Shown: one piece after another, positions 14,666-22,477 of the stretch | How positions within the stretch are numbered: position 1 is the stretch's first letter | Layout: each line of letters starts with the position of its first letter | From: Paludibacteraceae bacterium | GTDB taxonomy: Bacteria; Bacteroidota; Bacteroidia; Bacteroidales; Paludibacteraceae | Direction: 5' to 3' | Assembly (NCBI GenBank): GCA_017558065.1 | Contig: JAFYWK010000077.1 | Location: forward strand, 1 to 35,899 | Length of the DNA stretch: 35,899 nucleotides | Notes under the pieces: model-generated | Seen by the model: the letters and a program-made list of their open reading frames with translations, nothing else | What the model was told of the DNA's origin: nothing | The model's database searches: none | Translations under genes and position numbers: made by a program

Positions 14666-16087
14666 ATGAAAAAAATCTTCACTTTTTTTGCTGCATTGGC
14701 ATGCACTATGTCAATGTTTGCTGCAACTGAAACCGTTTATTTCGTAAACGCTGACAAATGGACAGGAACTATCAATGCGTATGCATGGGAGCCACAAAAT
14801 GCTAACTGGCCAGGCGTACCTGCCACCAAAGAGGCAGAACAACTTGCAGGTTGTGATGTATATTCATATTCTGCAGAAGCTGGCACCTATGCCAATGTGA
14901 TCTTCAACAATGGTGCTAAACAAACTGCTGACCTCAAATGGACTGCTGGTAAATACTATGTTCGCGATGGTTGGTACACCAAAGAGGAAGCGCTCGTTAA
15001 ACTCGGACAACCAGTTGAATATGAATCAGTTTATTTCGTTAACGTAGATGGCTGGAGCTCTGTTAAAATCTATACTTGGAGTCCTTCTGTTGGTGACTGG
15101 CCAGGTATTGATATGAAAAAAGAAACTGAGACTATTGGTGGCAAGGAAGTATGGTCACATACTGAAATGAAAGGCGCATCTTTTGGTGGTGTGATCTTCA
15201 ACAACGGAAGTGGCACACAAACTGCTGACCTCACTTGGAATGCTGGTAAATATTTTGTCACCGACGGTTGGTACACCAAAGAGGAAGCAGAGGCTAAACT
15301 CAGTGGTAGCACTCCTGTAGATCCAAAACCACAAGGTGCTTATTATATCACAGGTAACGACGCATTGTTTGGCGCTAATGCATGGAAATCGGATGCTATC
15401 GCTATGACAGAGGCAGAGGGTATTTACACCCACACATTCACTGCTGTAGAAGCTGGTGTAGAGTGCCAATTCAAGATTACCGACGGTACTTGGAATAATA
15501 GCTGGGGCTTTTCTAACCTCACAACCACACCTACTGGCGTAACTGGCAACAACGACAACAATATCATCTTCACCCTCGCAGAGGCTGGCGATGTAGTTGT
15601 TTCTTTCAGTGCTGAGAAAATCACTATCACTGGCAACTTCGCTGGTTCAAGCGTAGATCCTGCTCAAATCACATATGTATTGATGGGTGTAGCTGGCGAT
15701 TGGACCACTGGTATCGAATTGACCAAGAACGAAGGTGCTGAGTGGGAAGAATATATGCTTTTAGGCCAAACCATTTCTGAGGGAGACTCAGTGAAGGTTG
15801 TACGCCTTGAGGCGGGTGTTGCTAAACACTGGTGCGGTAATGTCAAAGAGGGAGTTACTGTAACTATTACCCCTGATGATAAGAATGGTAACATCATCTT
15901 GGCTCCTGGCACATACGACTTCTACTATGATGTAGCTGCAGATGCTCTTTGGATTGCAGAAGCTGCTCAATCTGCTGTTGACAACGTGATTTTGGAAAAC
16001 AAAGCTACCAAGATCATCCGCAACGGACAAATGTATATCATCCGCGACGAAGTAATGTTCAATGTACTCGGTCAAGTAGTTGAATAA
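14666..16087 (+). CDS. Secreted non-catalytic starch-binding protein
   Basis: 473 residues. Signal peptide to about residue 20; then two CBM26-like modules (about 22-105 and 120-205), each with a tryptophan pattern of the type WPG...NNG...QTADL...GWYTKEEA; then a YYITGNDALFG module (about 225-325) closely like residues 134-238 of the upstream amylase; then a module (about 335-432) resembling the amylase N-terminus (both end GTYDFYYD or GSYDFYIK followed by a LWI/LYI strand). There is no catalytic domain. The C-terminus (KIIRNGQMYIIRDEVMFNVLGQ) is a probable sorting tail. The role inferred is starch binding at the cell surface or in secreted complexes. No consensus promoter is visible in the 50 bp between the amylase terminator and this start, so it may depend on read-through or a variant promoter. 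Confidence 0.85.
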   Translation: MKKIFTFFAALACTMSMFAATETVYFVNADKWTGTINAYAWEPQNANWPGVPATKEAEQLAGCDVYSYSAEAGTYANVIFNNGAKQTADLKWTAGKYYVRDGWYTKEEALVKLGQPVEYESVYFVNVDGWSSVKIYTWSPSVGDWPGIDMKKETETIGGKEVWSHTEMKGASFGGVIFNNGSGTQTADLTWNAGKYFVTDGWYTKEEAEAKLSGSTPVDPKPQGAYYITGNDALFGANAWKSDAIAMTEAEGIYTHTFTAVEAGVECQFKITDGTWNNSWGFSNLTTTPTGVTGNNDNNIIFTLAEAGDVVVSFSAEKITITGNFAGSSVDPAQITYVLMGVAGDWTTGIELTKNEGAEWEEYMLLGQTISEGDSVKVVRLEAGVAKHWCGNVKEGVTVTITPDDKNGNIILAPGTYDFYYDVAADALWIAEAAQSAVDNVILENKATKIIRNGQMYIIRDEVMFNVLGQVVE

Positions 16088-16139
16088 TTTATACCCAATC
16101 CTTCCCTTCTGAGAGGGCTTAGGAGACGGATTTTACCTA

Positions 16140-16176
16140 AAAATGGTGTGTCAGCAATGGCACACCATTTTCTTTT
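16140..16176 (+). terminator. Terminator after the starch-binding protein
   Basis: A perfect 11-bp stem AAAATGGTGTG/CACACCATTTT (16140-16150 with 16161-16171), 10-nt loop, then a T-rich tail. Confidence 0.85.
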
Positions 16177-16191
16177 TCGCCATTTTTGGGG

Positions 16192-16223
16192 ATTGCCCAC
16201 ATGAGCAAAAAGCAGTACCTTTG
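16192..16223 (+). promoter_or_regulatory. Promoter of the TonB-dependent receptor gene
   Basis: ATTG at 16192-16195 (imperfect TTTG), 20 bp, TACCTTTG at 16216-16223. The start codon follows at 16258, so the leader is about 28 nt. I see no clear Fur- or Zur-type palindrome. Confidence 0.7.
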
Positions 16224-16257
16224 CACCCGATTTCGAAGGTACAAAATATAATAATAT

Positions 16258-18612
16258 ATGAACAAAAAAATTCTTATTTTCTTTTCAATCCTTGCTGGTT
16301 TATTGTCCAGCAACACCCTGCTGTTGGCGCAACACCAACACAATCACAATCATCACAACCACGAAAAGAAGTCCGACGCCCATATCGCGGGACATGTCTT
16401 AGATGCGCACACCCGAGAGCATCTTTCTTTTGTTAATGTACAGGTCAAAGGCACTGCACTCGGTTGCCTTACCGATGAATCGGGACACTTCTACCTCAAG
16501 AACCTCCCCGAAGGCGAACTCACTATCGTCTTCTCCATGATTGGCTACGAGACAGAAGAACGTACCCTTCACCTGCACCGCGACACCCTCATTGAGATGA
16601 ATGTGGAAATTGCTGAAACATCGTTTATGATTGACAATGTGGTTGTTACTGCCAATAAGTACGAAACCAAACAAAAAGAAGTGGCGACTATCGTCAATGT
16701 CATATCGCCTCTTATCATCGAATCCACCACCTCCAACACCATGGCAGATGTACTCAATTTCCAGACAGGTCTGCGTGTGGAAGAGACCTGTTCCAACTGC
16801 GGTGTACCACAAATCCGCATCAACGGTCTGGAGGGGCAATACACACAGATCCTCATGGACTCGCACCCAATCTTTTCTTCTCTGGCTTCAGTCTATGGCT
16901 TGGAACAACTGCCTGCGGGCATGATTGACCGCATCGAGGTCATTCGTGGTGGCGGTAGCGCACTCTATGGCGCCAATGCCATCGCAGGCGTAGTGAATAT
17001 CATCACCAAAGAGCCATCGCGCAATTTCTTCAATGTCAATCACACTACCGCTTTCACCCAAAGCGGCACCTATGACATCAACACCGCCATGAACGCCAGC
17101 GTCGTATCGGAGAACCAAAAAGCAGGCATCTTCCTTTTTGGCGTACAACGCAACCGCGAGCAATACGATCGCGATCATGATGGTTATTCCGATATTCCGC
17201 TGCTCAACTCCACCACAGCGGGATTCCGCTCGTTCTTCAAGACATCCGACTACTCCAAACTCACCGCTGAGTACCACCACACTACCGAGTACCGCCGCGG
17301 CGGATATGGCATCGACAGCGTTCAACCACACGAATCGCCTCTCACCGAACAACTGCGCCACAATATCGATGCCGCTACCCTCAAATGGGATATGTACACT
17401 GCCGATAACAAGCATTTCCTCAGCGCATATACCAGTTTCCAACATATCGGTCGCCACAGCTATTTCGGCACCAATTACAATCCTAACGCCTATGGCAAAT
17501 CCACCGATATTGTCTCCGTTACAGGCGCGCAATACCGTTTCTCCTATCCTTGCGGCTGGATGAATGCTGACCTCAGCGCAGGGGCTGAGTATTCCTACAA
17601 CCAACTGCGCGACCAGATCCTCGGCTACGACCGCAACACTCTCCAATACGTGCACTTGGGTGGCGGATATGTGCAAAACGAGTGGAAAAACAAATACCTC
17701 TCCGTCTTGGTGGGCGGACGTCTGGAGCAACACTCCCTGCTTGACAAACCCATTTTCTCCCCCCGCGCCAATGTGCGCTATACGCCCTTTGCCAATCGCC
17801 AATCGCCAGTCGCCGACCTCATTCTGCGCTTGAGTTATGCCAGCGGTTACCGCGCACCACAGATCTACGAGGAAGACCTCCATGTTGGTGCTGTAGGTGG
17901 CGAAGTATCGCTTATCTCGTTGGCTGAAGACCTCAGACCCGAATACAGCCACTCCGTTAGCGGCAGTATCGACATGTACAAACGCCTGGGCAAATGGGAT
18001 CTCAACCTCACCCTGGAGGGATTCTTCACCCAACTCAATGATGTCTTCACTCTCGTGGAGAACGGACACGATGCACAAGGCAACCTGCTGCTCACACGCA
18101 CCAACGCAAGCGGCGCACGCGTGGCGGGCTTGAATGTAGAAGCCAAGGTGGGATATGGCCACTTGCTCACTTTCCAAGCGGGCTACACCTACAACCACAG
18201 CCGCTATATCCAGCCCGAACAATGGAGCGAAAACCCCAATATAACCCCTCAACGCCGCATGTTCCGCACACCTGACCACTATGGCTATTTCCTGTGCAAC
18301 ATTGAGCCCATAAAGCATTTCCATATCGTCACCAATGGCAAGGTCACAGGCAGCATGCTCGTGCAGCACTTTGCGGGCTATGTGCCAGAGGATGAGGAAG
18401 TGGAGACACCCGTGTTCTTTGAGTGGGATGTAAAACTCTGCTACGATATTCCAATCTATAAGCACTACACATTAGAGATTAACGCAGGCGTGAAGAACCT
18501 ACTCGACCATTTCCAATCTGACATTGACCAAGGTATGGACCGCGATGCAGGCTACATCTATGGTCCTGCTGCCCCACGAACCTTCTTCGCAGGCATCAAC
18601 CTGAAAATATAA
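16258..18612 (+). CDS. TonB-dependent outer-membrane receptor with a His-rich N-terminus
   Basis: 784 residues. Signal peptide to about residue 24, then a His/Asn cluster (six His between residues 26 and 35). A carboxypeptidase-regulatory-like beta domain follows (about 42-125), then a TonB plug (about 130-255: VVVTANKYETKQKEV; IEVIRGGGSALYGANAIAGVVNIITKEP) and a C-terminal beta-barrel ending in RTFFAGINLKI. The plug has C178 and C181 in ETCSNCGVPQIRINGLEG. The substrate is unknown. The His cluster and the CxxC, plus the convergent Cys-rich lipoprotein next door, suggest a metal ion or metal complex (inference). A 7-bp repeat is translated within the barrel (17791-17818). It is monocistronic: own promoter and terminator. 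Confidence 0.92.
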   Translation: MNKKILIFFSILAGLLSSNTLLLAQHQHNHNHHNHEKKSDAHIAGHVLDAHTREHLSFVNVQVKGTALGCLTDESGHFYLKNLPEGELTIVFSMIGYETEERTLHLHRDTLIEMNVEIAETSFMIDNVVVTANKYETKQKEVATIVNVISPLIIESTTSNTMADVLNFQTGLRVEETCSNCGVPQIRINGLEGQYTQILMDSHPIFSSLASVYGLEQLPAGMIDRIEVIRGGGSALYGANAIAGVVNIITKEPSRNFFNVNHTTAFTQSGTYDINTAMNASVVSENQKAGIFLFGVQRNREQYDRDHDGYSDIPLLNSTTAGFRSFFKTSDYSKLTAEYHHTTEYRRGGYGIDSVQPHESPLTEQLRHNIDAATLKWDMYTADNKHFLSAYTSFQHIGRHSYFGTNYNPNAYGKSTDIVSVTGAQYRFSYPCGWMNADLSAGAEYSYNQLRDQILGYDRNTLQYVHLGGGYVQNEWKNKYLSVLVGGRLEQHSLLDKPIFSPRANVRYTPFANRQSPVADLILRLSYASGYRAPQIYEEDLHVGAVGGEVSLISLAEDLRPEYSHSVSGSIDMYKRLGKWDLNLTLEGFFTQLNDVFTLVENGHDAQGNLLLTRTNASGARVAGLNVEAKVGYGHLLTFQAGYTYNHSRYIQPEQWSENPNITPQRRMFRTPDHYGYFLCNIEPIKHFHIVTNGKVTGSMLVQHFAGYVPEDEEVETPVFFEWDVKLCYDIPIYKHYTLEINAGVKNLLDHFQSDIDQGMDRDAGYIYGPAAPRTFFAGINLKI
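17791..17818 (+). repeat. In-frame 7-bp repeat inside the TonB receptor gene
   Basis: Four heptamers in register: GCCAATC, GCCAATC, GCCAGTC, GCCGACC. They encode ANRQSPVAD within a barrel segment, between the strand RANVRYTP and the strand LILRLSYASGYRAP, where a turn is expected. The length and style match the intergenic heptamer arrays, although the unit differs. Confidence 0.8.
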
Positions 18613-18632
18613 TCCCCTACCTACACAAAACA

Positions 18633-18667
18633 AAAAACCGTCTAACAATCAATGTTAGGCGGTTTTT
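18633..18667. terminator. Bidirectional terminator between convergent genes
   Basis: A 15-bp stem (18633-18647 with 18653-18667) has one G-T wobble, a 5-nt loop, and A and T runs at its ends. It can terminate the TonB receptor on the plus strand and the Cys-rich lipoprotein on the minus strand. Confidence 0.85.
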
Positions 18668-18689
18668 AATATGATTCGTAACCCACAGA

Positions 18690-18935
18690 TTACTCTGCCA
18701 CTTCTGCTACTGGAGCCTCTGGGCATTGAGTTTTGCAAGCTTCAGCCTTTTTGCAACATTCAGCTTTCTTAGGACACTCTGCCTTCTTGCAGCATTCGGC
18801 TTTCTTAGGGCACTCAGCTTTTTGGCAGCACTCAGTAACAGGTTTATCACAGCATTTGTCTTGTTGGCAATTTGCCTTCTTGCAGCAACCCATAGCAGCA
18901 ACAGCTATGGCAGCAATCAATAAAATCTTCTTCAT
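18690..18935 (-). CDS. Small Cys/Lys-rich putative lipoprotein
   Basis: 81 residues with 15 cysteines. The N-terminus (MKKILLIAAIAVAAMGCC) is a signal peptide with a plausible lipobox (AMGC, acceptor Cys17). The mature part has CC pairs and then a six-residue repeat KAEC(P/C)K in five copies (encoded by an 18-bp repeat), ending in a Pro/Ala/Glu tail. I do not recognise a named family; the pattern resembles a metallothionein-like or redox-buffering protein in composition only. Support for this strand: its own promoter at 19008-19039, the signal peptide, and a shared terminator. The plus-strand frames over the same DNA lack these. It may bind metal at the envelope (inference), next to a His-rich TonB receptor. 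Confidence 0.75.
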   Translation of the reverse strand: MKKILLIAAIAVAAMGCCKKANCQQDKCCDKPVTECCQKAECPKKAECCKKAECPKKAECCKKAEACKTQCPEAPVAEVAE

Positions 18936-19007
18936 AACACTTTAAAAAAGTTAATAGTTAAAAAAGTTTCAATAGTTGAATTCTACCCACAATGAACAAA
19001 ATTCATG

Positions 19008-19039
19008 CAAAAGTAGCATTATTTTTGCATATACGCAAA
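19008..19039 (-). promoter_or_regulatory. Promoter of the Cys-rich lipoprotein gene (overlapping a divergent promoter)
   Basis: Minus-strand TTTG (plus 19036-19039), 20 bp, TACTTTTG (plus 19008-19015). It overlaps the plus-strand PASTA-gene promoter by 16 bp, so polymerase should not occupy both at once. The leader is about 65 nt. Confidence 0.72.
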
Positions 19040-19055
19040 AAAAAGTGTAACTTTG
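19024..19055 (+). promoter_or_regulatory. Promoter of the PASTA-rluD-porX cluster
   Basis: TTTG at 19024-19027, 20 bp, TAACTTTG at 19048-19055, followed by CAGC. It decides the start of the PASTA gene: an in-frame ATG at 18992 lies upstream of this promoter, so ATG 19076 is chosen. Confidence 0.78.
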
Positions 19056-19075
19056 CAGCAAAATTATATATTTTT

Positions 19076-19900
19076 ATGGAAAAAGCAAAGAAAAATCATA
19101 CTACATCCCTCTGGAAAGTTATTTTAATCAACTTCTTGATTGCAGCAGCGGTGGCCTTCGTCTTACTTGCTATCCTGCTTATCGGTTTACGCCAATACAC
19201 ACAACATGGTGTAGAGATTACTGTCCCTGAGATTACCGAGCTCTACCTCGAAGAGGCACGAATCATATTGGAATCTGAGGGCTTACACATTGAGGTCATT
19301 GACTCCACCTACTCCACCAAAGTACCTCAAGGAACCATCGTAGAGCAAACACCATTGGCGGGTTCCAAAGTGAAACATGGTCGCACTATTTATGTGATTC
19401 AGAATGCACAAATGCGTCGTCCGGTTGTCCTGCCTGAGTTGCGTGACATGAGCCTACGCCAAGCGAAAGCCACCCTTTCATCTTTAGGATTGGTCATTGA
19501 TAGCATCGCCTACGAGCCCTCTGCCTACCGCGATATTGTATTGGATATCCGCATGGGAGATAGCATTATCAACGCGGGCACCCGAGTATCTGAAGGTAGC
19601 CCTGTATTGCTCATTGTGGGAAAAGGACAAGGCACCGAAGAAGTGACTATCCCAACGGTGGTGGGCAAATCGCTGGACGATGCACGCTCATGGTTGCTCT
19701 CACACACCCTAACGGTCGGTATTGTGCAATACGATATTCCTCCTACAGAAGAAAACAAGCTCCACTATATTGTCTATTCACAAGAACCTGCCAGTGGCAC
19801 GGTTGTTGTAGAGGGTACAAGTGTAAACCTCAAGTTATCAATGGATATTGAGAAAACTGTCACCGCTGATAACGAGCAAGATGAGGAGGAGTTTTTCTAA
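19076..19900 (+). CDS. Membrane-anchored PASTA-domain protein
   Basis: 274 residues. A short basic cytoplasmic tail, one membrane segment (about 14-36), then three PASTA repeats (about 45-110, 115-185, 188-260), each with the VP-x-(I/V/L) start and a GS-x-V or G-T-x-V end (PEITELYLEEARIILESEGL; LPELRDMSLRQAKATLSSLGL; IPTVVGKSLDDARSWLLSHTL). PASTA domains bind peptidoglycan stem peptides or beta-lactams in better-studied kinases and PBPs. There is no kinase or transpeptidase domain here. It ends in an acidic tail. The rluD-type gene begins 21 bp later, an arrangement I know from other Bacteroidales. A role in envelope sensing or wall assembly is inferred. Confidence 0.88.
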   Translation: MEKAKKNHTTSLWKVILINFLIAAAVAFVLLAILLIGLRQYTQHGVEITVPEITELYLEEARIILESEGLHIEVIDSTYSTKVPQGTIVEQTPLAGSKVKHGRTIYVIQNAQMRRPVVLPELRDMSLRQAKATLSSLGLVIDSIAYEPSAYRDIVLDIRMGDSIINAGTRVSEGSPVLLIVGKGQGTEEVTIPTVVGKSLDDARSWLLSHTLTVGIVQYDIPPTEENKLHYIVYSQEPASGTVVVEGTSVNLKLSMDIEKTVTADNEQDEEEFF

Positions 19901-19921
19901 TTTACTATTTGACAATTTACC

Positions 19922-20965
19922 ATGTACAATTTGGATACAGAGTTAGACATTGAACCCCAAGAGGTATGGGAGCGTTGGCGCACGGAGGTGGACAAAGGTC
20001 AAACACCGCAGCGCATAGATAAGTATTTGGCAGAGCACATGACAGGTACTTCGCGCAACCGTATCCAGAACGCAGCCGATGCAGGTAACATCTGGGTCAA
20101 TGGCAAACCCGTCAGCAGCAACTACAAGGTCAAACCCTTTGATATTATCCAAGTCCTGCTTGACCACGAGCCACATGACTATACCATTCACCCTGAGGAG
20201 ATAGCCCTTGAGATTGTCTATGAGGACGACGACGTACTGGTCATCAACAAACCCGCAGGTATGGTCGTCCACCCTGGTCACGGCAACTACGAACACACCC
20301 TGCTCAACGCTCTGGCATGGCATTTCCGCGACAAGTTGGACATCAACGACCCCAATATCGGTCTCGTTCACCGCATCGACAAGGACACCAGCGGACTGCT
20401 GCTCATTGCTAAGACCCCCGAGGCGAAAACGCACCTCGGCAAGCAGTTCTTTGACCACACCACCGAGCGCACCTATAACGCCCTCGTTTGGGGCACTTTC
20501 ACCGAAGACAGCGGCACGATTGAAGGCGCTCTCGCACGCGACAACCGCGACCGCACCATCTACCGCGTATGGGATCTGGAGGAGAACCCCAACGCCAAAG
20601 AGGCCATCACTCATTGGCGCGTCTTGGAGCGTTTCCCATATGTCACCCTCGTGGAGTGTCGTTTAGAGACGGGTCGCACGCACCAGATACGCGTACATAT
20701 GAAGACCATCGGTCACCCTCTCTTTGCCGATGAGAAGTATGGCGGCATGGAGGTGCTCAAAGGTCTGCGCACACAGAAATATAAGCAGTACATCCAAAAC
20801 TGCTTTGCCCTTTGTCCACGACAAGTGTTGCATGCCAAGACATTGGGCTTCACCCACCCCCGAACGGGAGAAAGAATGCACTTTGATAGCCCTTGGGCTG
20901 AAGATATGTTAAACCTAATAAACAAATGGAGAAACTATGAACCGAATACTTTGGGCGGACGATGA
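19922..20965 (+). CDS. rluD: RluD-type (RluA family) pseudouridine synthase
   Basis: 347 residues. It isomerises uridine to pseudouridine in RNA, most likely 23S rRNA. Domains: an N-terminal S4-like RNA-binding domain (about 28-90: PQRIDKYLAEHMTGTSRNRIQNAADAGNIWVNGKPV, shown in parts), then the catalytic domain with VINKPAGMVVHPG and LVHRIDKDTSGLLL, whose D153 is the catalytic Asp, and ETGRTHQIRVHM near the end. Which uridines are targets cannot be read from sequence; RluD fits best by the S4 domain and position. The gene overlaps the porX start by 29 bp, implying coupled translation. Confidence 0.9.
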   Translation: MYNLDTELDIEPQEVWERWRTEVDKGQTPQRIDKYLAEHMTGTSRNRIQNAADAGNIWVNGKPVSSNYKVKPFDIIQVLLDHEPHDYTIHPEEIALEIVYEDDDVLVINKPAGMVVHPGHGNYEHTLLNALAWHFRDKLDINDPNIGLVHRIDKDTSGLLLIAKTPEAKTHLGKQFFDHTTERTYNALVWGTFTEDSGTIEGALARDNRDRTIYRVWDLEENPNAKEAITHWRVLERFPYVTLVECRLETGRTHQIRVHMKTIGHPLFADEKYGGMEVLKGLRTQKYKQYIQNCFALCPRQVLHAKTLGFTHPRTGERMHFDSPWAEDMLNLINKWRNYEPNTLGGR

Positions 20966-22475
20966 GATTCATCTGCTGAAGCCCTACATCATTTACCTAC
21001 AAGAAAAAGGGTACCACGTTACCCCAGTCAATAACGGACAAGATGCTATTGATGCTTGCCGCGAGGAGCAGTTTGATATTGTTTTCTTGGATGAGAACAT
21101 GCCTGGTCTGTCGGGTCTGGAAGCCTTGCAAGAGATCAAGGAGGCACACCCCACCCTGCCTGTGGTGATGATCACCAAGTCCGAAGAGGAGCACATCATG
21201 GAGCAAGCCATCGGTCAGAAGATTGCCGATTACCTTATCAAGCCCGTCAATCCCAGCCAGATTCTGCTCTGCCTCAAGAAGCATATCCACCAGCGCGAGA
21301 TTGTAGAGGAGCATACCAACACCACCTACCGTCAGGAGTTCTCCGACATCACCTATATGATTGACACCGCCAACACCATCGAGGAGTGGATGGCGATTGA
21401 GCGCACCCTCACCCGCTGGGAATTGGAGTTAGAGAAGGTGGACTCCGCCATGCACGACATGCTACGCATGCAACGCGAGCAAGCAAACAAAGCTTTTGCA
21501 AAATATATTGCCAAGAATTATGAGAGTTGGTGGGCTAATCCAGCCACACGCCCTACCATGTCGCAAGATGTGATGAAGAAATATATCTTCCCGCTGCTCG
21601 ACGAGGGCGAAAAAGTGTTCTTCGTGGTGATTGACAACTTCCGCTACGACCAATGGAAGATTATCCAACCTCTTCTTTCCGAGTGGTTTACCGTCAAGGA
21701 GGAACAGATGTACACCTCTATGCTCCCTACTGCCACGCAGTATGCGCGCAATGCTATCTTCTCGGGACTCAGTCCCTTGCAGATACAGGAGATGTACCCT
21801 CACCTGTGGATCGACGAGGACGAGGAGGAGAGCAAGAACAACAACGAGAAAGACCTCATTCAGACCCAACTTGACCGTTTCCGCAAACGCTATGGCTATA
21901 GCTATTTCAAGGTCAACGAAAGCGACTTCTGCGAGAAGATTACCAAGCAGTTCAAGGGCTTGCAGACACCACTCAATGTGGTGGTACTCAACTTCATCGA
22001 CATGCTCTCTCACTCACGCACCGAGAGCAAGATGATGCGCGAACTCGCCAACGACGAGGCCGCCTACCGCAGCCTCACACTCAGTTGGCTACGCCACTCG
22101 CCTACAGCGGAGATGTTCCGCCGTATCGCTTCGTTGGGCTACAAAGTTGTACTCACCACCGATCACGGCACCACGCGTGTGACCAATGCGGTGCAAATCA
22201 TCGGCGACAAGAACACCAACACCAACCTGCGCTACAAAGTCGGCAAAGCACTCAACTGCCAGTCCAAGAACTGCTTTGAGATCACCCGTCCAAAGCAAGT
22301 GGGTCTGCCTTGTCCGAATGTCAGCAGTAGCTATGTCTTCTGTACGGGAGAGGACTTCTTTGCGTACCCCAACAACTTCAACCACTACGCACAGTTCTAT
22401 CGCGACACCTTCCAGCACGGAGGAATATCCTTGGAGGAGATGTTGGTGCCAATCGTTACACTCGACCCTAAATAA
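20937..22475 (+). CDS. porX: PorX-like response regulator with a PglZ domain
   Basis: 512 residues. Residues 1-120 are a response-regulator receiver domain: acidic pocket DDE (8-10), phospho-acceptor D52 (FLDENMPG), and K102 (LIKPVNPS). From about 200 is a PglZ/alkaline-phosphatase superfamily domain with VVIDNFRYDQW, the MYTSMLPTATQYARNA Thr-containing segment and the metal-site TTDHGTTRV. In Porphyromonas gingivalis, PorX controls type IX secretion genes, and its PglZ domain is reported to have phosphodiesterase activity on oligonucleotides. There is no DNA-binding helix-turn-helix. A cognate histidine kinase is not in the window. It starts inside rluD (29-bp overlap), with a GGAG upstream. 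Confidence 0.93.
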   Translation: MNRILWADDEIHLLKPYIIYLQEKGYHVTPVNNGQDAIDACREEQFDIVFLDENMPGLSGLEALQEIKEAHPTLPVVMITKSEEEHIMEQAIGQKIADYLIKPVNPSQILLCLKKHIHQREIVEEHTNTTYRQEFSDITYMIDTANTIEEWMAIERTLTRWELELEKVDSAMHDMLRMQREQANKAFAKYIAKNYESWWANPATRPTMSQDVMKKYIFPLLDEGEKVFFVVIDNFRYDQWKIIQPLLSEWFTVKEEQMYTSMLPTATQYARNAIFSGLSPLQIQEMYPHLWIDEDEEESKNNNEKDLIQTQLDRFRKRYGYSYFKVNESDFCEKITKQFKGLQTPLNVVVLNFIDMLSHSRTESKMMRELANDEAAYRSLTLSWLRHSPTAEMFRRIASLGYKVVLTTDHGTTRVTNAVQIIGDKNTNTNLRYKVGKALNCQSKNCFEITRPKQVGLPCPNVSSSYVFCTGEDFFAYPNNFNHYAQFYRDTFQHGGISLEEMLVPIVTLDPK

Positions 22476-22477
22476 GC

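Noticed and set aside
16888-18465. 525-codon minus-strand frame
   Set aside because: It lies fully antisense to a well-supported TonB receptor; long antisense frames are common in such codon-biased genes.
18733-18945. Plus-strand frame encoding His/Ser/Phe repeats
   Set aside because: It is antisense to the Cys-rich lipoprotein, which has a promoter, signal peptide and terminator on the minus strand.
18992-19075. Longer start for the PASTA protein
   Set aside because: The frame from 18992 would include the promoter at 19024-19055, so it cannot be in the transcript.
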